Source: a virus. Taken from it: a stretch of 52,186 bases of DNA. Every line of letters begins with the position of its first letter. The first letter of the stretch is position 1. Position numbers and translations under genes: made by a program. The stretch spans positions 1 to 52,186 of the IMG/VR virus record IMGVR_UViG_3300048091_000150. One strand, given 5' to 3'. Positions 47,713-52,186 of this stretch are shown piece after piece. The notes beneath the pieces were generated by a model. The model was not told where the DNA came from, did not search any database, and saw only the letters and a list, made by a program, of their open reading frames with translations.

Positions 47713-47964
47713 GTGAATGACTCCCTTGGTACCCCGATTGAGGTTGGGGACTTCGTTCTATCGGCATCCACCACTCATGGCCGAGTGAAGCTAGGCCGTG
47801 TTGAGCAGGGGCCAAACTCTCTGCGAATGAACATCACCGCTTCTTTCCACTGGGGGAAGCGGGAGACGGACGGCCCGAAGCGGCAGTCTTTCGGTACTAA
47901 CGTCATCGTCCTGGAGAAGGCCGACGGCACCATTCCTGAACCACTGGGGGCACTCCTTGGCTGA
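47713..47964 (+). CDS. Hypothetical protein, 83 aa
   Basis: GTG start. Beta-barrel-like pattern (IEVGDFVLSAS, RVKLGRVEQG, NVIVLEKADG) resembling small KOW/SH3-like phage proteins. Function unknown. Confidence 0.55.
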   Translation: MNDSLGTPIEVGDFVLSASTTHGRVKLGRVEQGPNSLRMNITASFHWGKRETDGPKRQSFGTNVIVLEKADGTIPEPLGALLG

Positions 47965-48175
47965 CAACCCGACCCACATTGTTGAGTCCGACGGCTACGG
48001 CTGGAACAGCGGCCGTTTCCGCCTGGCATTCGGCGATGAGAACGTGAAGCGGATTCTTCGGGGCCTGGTCACTCGGTACCCGGACGCGAATATCACGGTC
48101 CTGTCCCTGGCTCAGTTGGAGGACGTCACTTCCTCGTTCGTTGTGAAGGAGTCTGAGGATGTCGCGCCCTTCTAA
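47957..48175 (+). CDS. Hypothetical protein, 72 aa
   Basis: TTG start overlapping the gene before. Has one helix and beta strands; no motif known. Overlaps the next gene by 17 nt. Confidence 0.5.
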   Translation: MADNPTHIVESDGYGWNSGRFRLAFGDENVKRILRGLVTRYPDANITVLSLAQLEDVTSSFVVKESEDVAPF

Positions 48176-48359
48176 CCGTAAGAGCATTGCCCTAACGGCC
48201 TTCCTCCTGGAACTGAGTGGACTCTCTCAGAAGTACGGGTTCCGTATTGAAGGGCCTGTGGATTACGAGGGGTACAAGGAAGACCCATACGTGATCGGAA
48301 ACGGCGTTCACCTTGCGCTGATCTACGACGAGAGCAGGCAGGAGTACTCCGCTGTCTGA
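48159..48359 (+). CDS. Hypothetical protein, 66 aa
   Basis: ATG after GAAGGAG-type site inside the previous gene. No recognised motif. Its last 8 nt overlap the proposed CTG start of the deaminase gene, so translation may be coupled. Confidence 0.5.
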   Translation: MSRPSNRKSIALTAFLLELSGLSQKYGFRIEGPVDYEGYKEDPYVIGNGVHLALIYDESRQEYSAV

Positions 48360-48786
48360 CCGTCCCTCTTGGGATGCTTGGGCACTCGGAATTGCTGACG
48401 CTGTGGCGGCTCGGGGGGACTGCACCAGAAGTAAGGTTGGTGCGGTCCTCCTGGACCGTAGGCAGCGTGTCTGTATGTCGGGGTACAACGGCACGGCTTC
48501 GGGGGAGAAAGGCTGCCTGGCAGGCGCCTGCCCCCGTGGACGGCTTACCTACGACCAGATACCGGCTGGCAGCGATTACGGGAACTGCATCAGCATCCAT
48601 GCAGAAGAGAACTTGTTGATTCATGCCCGACGTGAAGACCTGGAAGGCGGCACGGTCTACGTGACTCGTGCTCCCTGTTACAGGTGTCTGCCCCGCCTGA
48701 AGGCGGCTGGTGTCTTCCGTGTTGTGTGGCGCACAGAGACCGACTACGAAGCCAAGGTCTTGGACTGGGGGAGAAAGCCGTGTTGA
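48352..48786 (+). CDS. dCMP deaminase, 144 aa (CUG start proposed)
   Basis: Zinc deaminase: His83-Ala-Glu85 (SIHAEEN) and Pro108-Cys109 to Cys112 (PCYRC). Deaminates dCMP to dUMP for ThyX. The conserved N-terminal block DRPSWDAWALGIADAVAARGDCTRSKVGAV lies in frame upstream of the first common start (GTG 48403), and no ATG, GTG or TTG is in frame between the stop at 48319 and there. CTG 48352 is 7 nt after AGGAG. Without these 17 residues the fold would lose its first helix. Confidence 0.8.
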   Translation: MSDRPSWDAWALGIADAVAARGDCTRSKVGAVLLDRRQRVCMSGYNGTASGEKGCLAGACPRGRLTYDQIPAGSDYGNCISIHAEENLLIHARREDLEGGTVYVTRAPCYRCLPRLKAAGVFRVVWRTETDYEAKVLDWGRKPC

Positions 48787-48950
48787 TGAGTCCCGATCAG
48801 GCAGCCGAGTTCCTGAGCGTTCCCAAGCGCTCGTTGATGGACTCTTACAAACGGTGGGGCCTGCCCTACGTGAAGGTGGGGAAGCACGTCAGATTTCCAA
48901 CTGACGGACTTCAGCAGTGGGTTGACGACCGTTTGAGCACCGTGGAATAG
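48786..48950 (+). CDS. xis: Excisionase (HTH_17/MerR-like), 54 aa
   Basis: ATG overlaps the deaminase stop; GGGGGAG upstream. Winged helix-turn-helix of the excisionase type: SPDQAAEFLSVPKRSLMDSYKRWGLPYVKVGKHVRFP. Next to the integrase gene, so it probably sets the direction of recombination. Confidence 0.82.
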   Translation: MSPDQAAEFLSVPKRSLMDSYKRWGLPYVKVGKHVRFPTDGLQQWVDDRLSTVE

Positions 48951-48999
48951 TCAACAACCGTCAGCACGAAGGTACTTGAACCTGTAGGAGGTTCTGAGC

Positions 49000-50193
49000 G
49001 TGGCAACGGTCTGGAAAGAAGATTGCGCCTGCCCGAAGGCGAAGAAGACGACGTGTCGTCACAAGCCCTGGAAGGTCCGTTACCGGACTCCGGGGGGCCG
49101 AGTGGGCAAGCAGCAAGAGGCGTCCTTCAAGCTGAAGGGCGACGCCGACGACTTCGCTACGAAGGTCGAGCGAAACAAGCAGGTCGGAACGTATATCGAC
49201 CCCAAGCAGACGGGCCGGTTGTTCTCTGCCGTCTGGGAAGAGTGGATTGAGGCTGGTCCACGAGAGCTGTCCACCCTCGCCTCCTACAGGTCCACGTACC
49301 GGAACCACCTTGAGAAGCCGTTCGGCCTCAAGACCATCGGTTCCATAACGTCATCGGACATTGCTGCCTGGAAGCGGGACCAGGACAGCCGGTATGCGGC
49401 CTCTACGGCGCATCACCGGATGGTGGTCCTGAAGACTGTTTTTCGGTATGCACACGAAATGGAGATAATCGCTCGTAACCCTGCGCTGAGTCAGAGGCAG
49501 CGCGGTCGGTCCGTCCCCATCACTCGCCAGGTGAAGCCCACCGAGATCCCTACGACGGGGGAAGTGGAAGACCTCTTTGAGGCCATGTGGGGCCCCCTGA
49601 GAGCAACTATCTGGATCCAGGCAGGGTCCGGTGCCCGAGTCGGTGAGAGCCTCGCAGTGAGCGAGACATCGCTAGAGGCAAGGTCCGGCCTGCTGAAGCT
49701 CTGGCAACAGCTCACGACCCACGGGCAGAACGAGGGGAAGGGTCGGGGGGTTGCCTTCAAGGATGAGCTGAAGTGGTCCCGTGAGGCCCGGCTGACGCCT
49801 CTCAGCTACACCGTTCAACAGGCGGTAGACCGGCACCTGAGCGAGTACGGGTCGTGGGGAGAGCATGGCTGGCTCTTCGAGAGTCCCAAGTACGCCGGTA
49901 GCCCGATCTCATTCAAGTCGTACTCGGATCACTGGGCGAAGGCACTGAAGAAGGCAGGGCTAGAGGACAGTGGGTACACCCCCAAGAGCCTTCGACACTA
50001 CTTCGCTTCGGTCTGTATCGCTGGGGGGGTTCCACTGTACGAGGTAGCTCAGTGGATGGGCCACAAGTCGACTCGGGTCACTGAGACGACGTACGCCCAT
50101 CTCCTTGCTGACGCCCCCAACCGGACGATGGACGCAGTCGAGGTAGCGATCTTGGAGCACGCCCGCACGATGCTTGGCCAGCGGGCTGCGTGA
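49000..50193 (+). CDS. int: Tyrosine integrase, 397 aa
   Basis: GTG after AGGAGG. N-terminal arm-binding domain with cysteine/histidine-rich start (CACPKAKKTTCRH), core-binding SAM-like domain (about 75-170), catalytic domain with Arg in GSGARVGES, KSLRHYFAS, GHKSTRVTETTYAHL (His and nucleophile Tyr). At the place of the usual HxxR histidine there is lysine (KSLR). Integrates the phage at a host attB. Confidence 0.93.
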   Translation: MATVWKEDCACPKAKKTTCRHKPWKVRYRTPGGRVGKQQEASFKLKGDADDFATKVERNKQVGTYIDPKQTGRLFSAVWEEWIEAGPRELSTLASYRSTYRNHLEKPFGLKTIGSITSSDIAAWKRDQDSRYAASTAHHRMVVLKTVFRYAHEMEIIARNPALSQRQRGRSVPITRQVKPTEIPTTGEVEDLFEAMWGPLRATIWIQAGSGARVGESLAVSETSLEARSGLLKLWQQLTTHGQNEGKGRGVAFKDELKWSREARLTPLSYTVQQAVDRHLSEYGSWGEHGWLFESPKYAGSPISFKSYSDHWAKALKKAGLEDSGYTPKSLRHYFASVCIAGGVPLYEVAQWMGHKSTRVTETTYAHLLADAPNRTMDAVEVAILEHARTMLGQRAA

Positions 50194-50444
50194 TGGCAGT
50201 CGGGCGCCGTACTGGCTCCGTGATGACTGTCACCCACCTGCGTGACATTTCCGCAGGTCAGACGAACTAGGTTCGTTTACAACCACGAGAACATCGAAGG
50301 GGGCCCCTACGGGGGTCCTCTTCTTTGTTTCCGCAGGTCAGAGGCTTACGGGCTCTGCTGCTGACTCCCAGCACAACCACGCGTTAATACCGGTTGAAAC
50401 TGGACTCTGCTGGGTCTCGTGCTGGCCCTGTGATGGCAGTCGGG
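50190..50444. repeat. attP: Candidate attP with nested 15-bp repeats
   Basis: Direct repeat A, GTGATGGCAGTCGGG, at 50190-50204 and 50430-50444. Direct repeat B, TTTCCGCAGGTCAGA, at 50248-50262 and 50328-50342. Smaller repeat ACAACCACG at 50279 and 50373. A core-like dyad CGAAC-TAG-GTTCG lies at 50263-50275. Order A-B-B-A right after int fits arm-type sites around a crossover core. Confidence 0.6.
50295..50326 (+). terminator. Terminator after int
   Basis: GGGGCCCC-TAC-GGGGG-TCC core with T-rich TCTTCTTTG after it, within the candidate attP. Confidence 0.55.
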
Positions 50445-50502
50445 ACGGTCCTCCGGGGGCCGTGACCATGGCTCCCCCGTAGGTGGGTGTGTTACGGTCC
50501 CG

Positions 50503-50518
50503 ATCACCGCAACCTAAC
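50503..50518 (-). repeat. 16-bp motif, inverted copy of 36212-36227
   Basis: Reads ATCACCGCAACCTAAC on the plus strand, the exact reverse complement of GTTAGGTTGCGGTGAT at 36212. No -10 box fits on the minus strand, so here it looks like a protein-binding site. Confidence 0.7.
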
Positions 50519-50541
50519 TGGGGGGCGGGACAGAACAAGAC

Positions 50542-50573
50542 GGCCCCACAGAGGCGGGAACCTCTGAGGGGCC
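50542..50573 (+). promoter_or_regulatory. Structured leader of plasmid-like gene
   Basis: GGCCCC-AC-AGAGG-CGGGAA-CCTCT-GA-GGGGCC folds into a two-step hairpin; a second, CCCGG-N6-CCGGG, follows at about 50580-50596. Similar strong leaders precede the matching gene on actinobacterial plasmids and integrative elements, as far as I recall. Confidence 0.5.
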
Positions 50574-50624
50574 TGATCCACCCGGCGCCAACCGGGCGGT
50601 TACACCCAGGGAGAAGAGCCCTAG

Positions 50625-51500
50625 ATGCAGGTCCAGCGTACCCGGCACACCCGTGCCTACGTGCAGATCCCCAACGGGATTGCCCAGAACCACAGCCTGA
50701 GCCTTGAGGCTCGGGGACTCCTGACTTACCTCCTGTCGCTCCCGGACGCCAACCGCGCCACGGTCGAGCGCATCACTTCCCTGGTCCCCAACGGACGCCG
50801 AACCGTCTCCAACGCCATGAACGAGCTGGAGACCGCCGGACACATCCGCCGAGCCCGCGTCCAGGACCCTGAGACCGGCCGTTGGGTCACCCTCACCTCT
50901 GTCTCTGACTCACCGACTGACCACATGCCGACGGTCGGTCTCCCGACTGGTCAGGTTGTCGGCGGCTCTCCCATAGGGAGTAAGACAGAGAGCAAGAAAG
51001 ACGTAGAGACCACCCCACCCCCGAGCAAGGCTCAGGAAGCGGCTCCGACCGCTCCTGAGGGCACCGAGAAGGGTGGGGAGGGAGAGTCCGCCTTCCTGCA
51101 CAAGATCGGCCGCGAGATGGCCCGTGAGGCCCGCCGCGTCCTTGAGCGGCTGAGCCTGCACAAGAGCCTGCCTCTGACGGACCAGGAGATAGCCCGCCTG
51201 GCTCCCAAGGTCGTGCCGTGGCTGCGTGAGGCGTACCAGAGTGACGAGATCCTCCGGTGCCTCACGGACGCTCTTCCCGACCAGATCGACTCTGTTCCGG
51301 GCCTGATCTCTCACCGGCTGAAGAACTTCACGCCTGTGAGGTCCATCCCTCAGCAGCCCTCCAAGCACTTCAAGCCCGCTCAGCGGGCTCGCTGCGAGGC
51401 ATGCGAGGTGATCTTCCCTCTCGGCCACCAGGGCGGCGTCTGCCGCACCTGTCAGGGCGAGATGGACCGTGCAGCCGCCGTTCTCGGCGCCACTGCATAA
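50625..51500 (+). CDS. Winged-helix protein of actinobacterial plasmid/ICE type, 291 aa
   Basis: ATG after GGGAGAAG. N-terminal region (HTRAYVQIPNGIAQNHSLSLEARGLLTYLLSLPD ... VERITSLVPNGRRTVSNAMNELETAGHIRR) is the helix-turn-helix protein common on Streptomyces plasmids and integrative elements, where it often precedes transfer or replication genes. A disordered proline-rich linker (about 100-150), a helical domain, and a C-terminal zinc-ribbon-like CEAC ... CRTC follow. Role unproven: regulator or replication initiator. Confidence 0.7.
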   Translation: MQVQRTRHTRAYVQIPNGIAQNHSLSLEARGLLTYLLSLPDANRATVERITSLVPNGRRTVSNAMNELETAGHIRRARVQDPETGRWVTLTSVSDSPTDHMPTVGLPTGQVVGGSPIGSKTESKKDVETTPPPSKAQEAAPTAPEGTEKGGEGESAFLHKIGREMAREARRVLERLSLHKSLPLTDQEIARLAPKVVPWLREAYQSDEILRCLTDALPDQIDSVPGLISHRLKNFTPVRSIPQQPSKHFKPAQRARCEACEVIFPLGHQGGVCRTCQGEMDRAAAVLGATA

Positions 51501-51529
51501 CACCCTCCAACCCACTGAAAGGCACCACC

Positions 51530-52186
51530 ATGTCTAGAGCTGTGCCCTGGTACATCTCCGCCGTGCTGTACGTCGGTATCCCGGCGGCCGTCTCCGCCGC
51601 GCTGTACATGTCCATCCCCGGGGAGATGGCTCTCGCTGGAGTCGCCGGATGGACCTCTCACTACGCACCGGCCATGCCGGTCTGTCTCAGCGTCTATGCC
51701 CTCGCTGCTGGGTCCATCTCTTGGTACCGCCGGAAGATGAAGCTTCCCGGCGAGTGGACGGCTCTCATCGGGGGCGCCTTCGCTCTCCTGCTGGCCATGT
51801 CGGCTCAGTCGATCTCTCACCTGATCGAACAGGACTACATGGAGACCTCCGCCCTTCTGACGGTGGCTGTCTCCTGTGTCCCTCCCCTGGTGATCGCCCA
51901 CCTGATCCACATGGCAGAAACCCCCTCACAGGCCAAGAGCGCCACTGAGGAGCTGGAGGAGTCCCGAGGGCTGATCGAGCACCTCACCACCGCCCTGGTG
52001 GCCTCTGAGAGCGCTGCTCTGGTCTCCCATGCCGGTGCCGTCCTGGTGGAGGTCGAGAGGGTCACTGAGACGGTGGAGGAGCTGTCTCAGGAGGCCGAAG
52101 GAGTCACGGAGGAGCTGGAGGCCTCTCTCAAGGCGGCCGAGAGCCAGCCCCGCCGGAAGGCGCTCACCATGAGCCGAGAGAAGATC
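51530..52186 (+). CDS. SpdB/DUF2637-like membrane protein, partial (219+ aa)
   Basis: ATG 7 nt after GAAAGG; no stop before the window ends. About four hydrophobic segments (YISAVLYVGIPAAVSAALYM, APAMPVCLSVYALAAGSISW, TALIGGAFALLLAMSA, SALLTVAVSCVPPLVIAHLI), then a long coiled coil rich in glutamate. This is the layout of DUF2637 and SpdB spread proteins of Streptomyces plasmids. Suggests a plasmid-derived module in the phage. Confidence 0.7.
   Translation, partial: MSRAVPWYISAVLYVGIPAAVSAALYMSIPGEMALAGVAGWTSHYAPAMPVCLSVYALAAGSISWYRRKMKLPGEWTALIGGAFALLLAMSAQSISHLIEQDYMETSALLTVAVSCVPPLVIAHLIHMAETPSQAKSATEELEESRGLIEHLTTALVASESAALVSHAGAVLVEVERVTETVEELSQEAEGVTEELEASLKAAESQPRRKALTMSREKI

Larger units (their letters stand above)
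50194..50624. other. Noncoding gap between int and plasmid-like module
   Basis: No gene seen. Holds the candidate attP and then, from about 50490, the leader of the next gene: a possible promoter TTACGG-17-TAACTG, the 16-bp motif shared with 36212, and two hairpins. No complete tRNA gene is present that would mark a prophage end. Confidence 0.5.

Noticed and set aside
50194-50624. Prophage right end in a tRNA gene
   Set aside because: No complete or partial tRNA with a TTCGA T-loop is visible next to the integrase.

Overview
The window reads as most of the genome of a temperate, long-tailed (siphovirus) phage of a high-GC actinobacterium, most likely Streptomyces. Grounds seen in the sequence: portal, terminase, HK97/P22-fold coat, a slippery-site tail chaperone pair, a 1587-residue tape measure and a tRNA array; a phage-coded Lsr2 (an actinobacterial nucleoid protein); a class II ribonucleotide reductase and ThyX; and, at the right edge, two genes of the kind found on Streptomyces plasmids and integrative elements. 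The right edge cuts a gene, so the molecule continues beyond 52186. I cannot tell from the window alone whether it is a free phage genome, a phage-plasmid or a prophage.

Layout. (1) 1-425: noncoding, hairpin-rich leader. (2) 426-10644, plus strand: about 25 small genes, mostly of unknown function, with a P-loop-like ATPase carrying a histone-like tail (4949-6541) and Lsr2 (8860-9201). The first kilobases hold five intergenic hairpins whose stems differ but whose 7-nt loops stay GRGTCAG. A bidirectional terminator at 10677-10708 closes this arm. (3) 10760-31987, minus strand: lysis genes, tail fibre/tip genes, tape measure, tail chaperones, major tail protein, head-tail connectors, capsid, scaffold, portal, terminase. 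(4) 32102-33252, minus strand: 12 tRNA or tRNA-like genes plus one acceptor-stem-only relic, then an HNH nuclease (33275-33607). (5) 33617-34084: an intergenic control region between divergent transcription units. (6) 34085-48950, plus strand: regulator, Fe-S nuclease, RecA/DnaB-like ATPase, endonuclease VII, split primase, phosphoesterase, sigma-like factor, NrdJ, ThyX, DNA polymerase I, SLOG protein, dCMP deaminase, excisionase. (7) 49000-50193 integrase, then a repeat-rich candidate attP (50190-50444). (8) 50503-52186: a plasmid-like module.

How it works together. The right arm makes DNA and its precursors: NrdJ, dCMP deaminase and ThyX feed polymerase I, with primase, ATPase and nucleases for replication and recombination. 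The minus-strand arm builds and releases particles. Integrase plus excisionase imply lysogeny; the plasmid-like genes at the edge raise the alternative or additional possibility of a phage-plasmid life. The left arm probably acts early on the host, and Lsr2 may silence host or phage DNA.

Main points for a second look: the covarying hairpin family in the left arm; twin hairpin/U-tract leaders in front of the two major structural genes; two genes whose only sensible start codons are non-canonical (AUC for the holin, CUG for dCMP deaminase); odd tRNAs (a 5-nt anticodon loop, C33, an initiator-like tRNA); and a 16-bp inverted repeat shared by the two ends of the replication arm. All functional calls come from reading motifs by eye; no database search was run.
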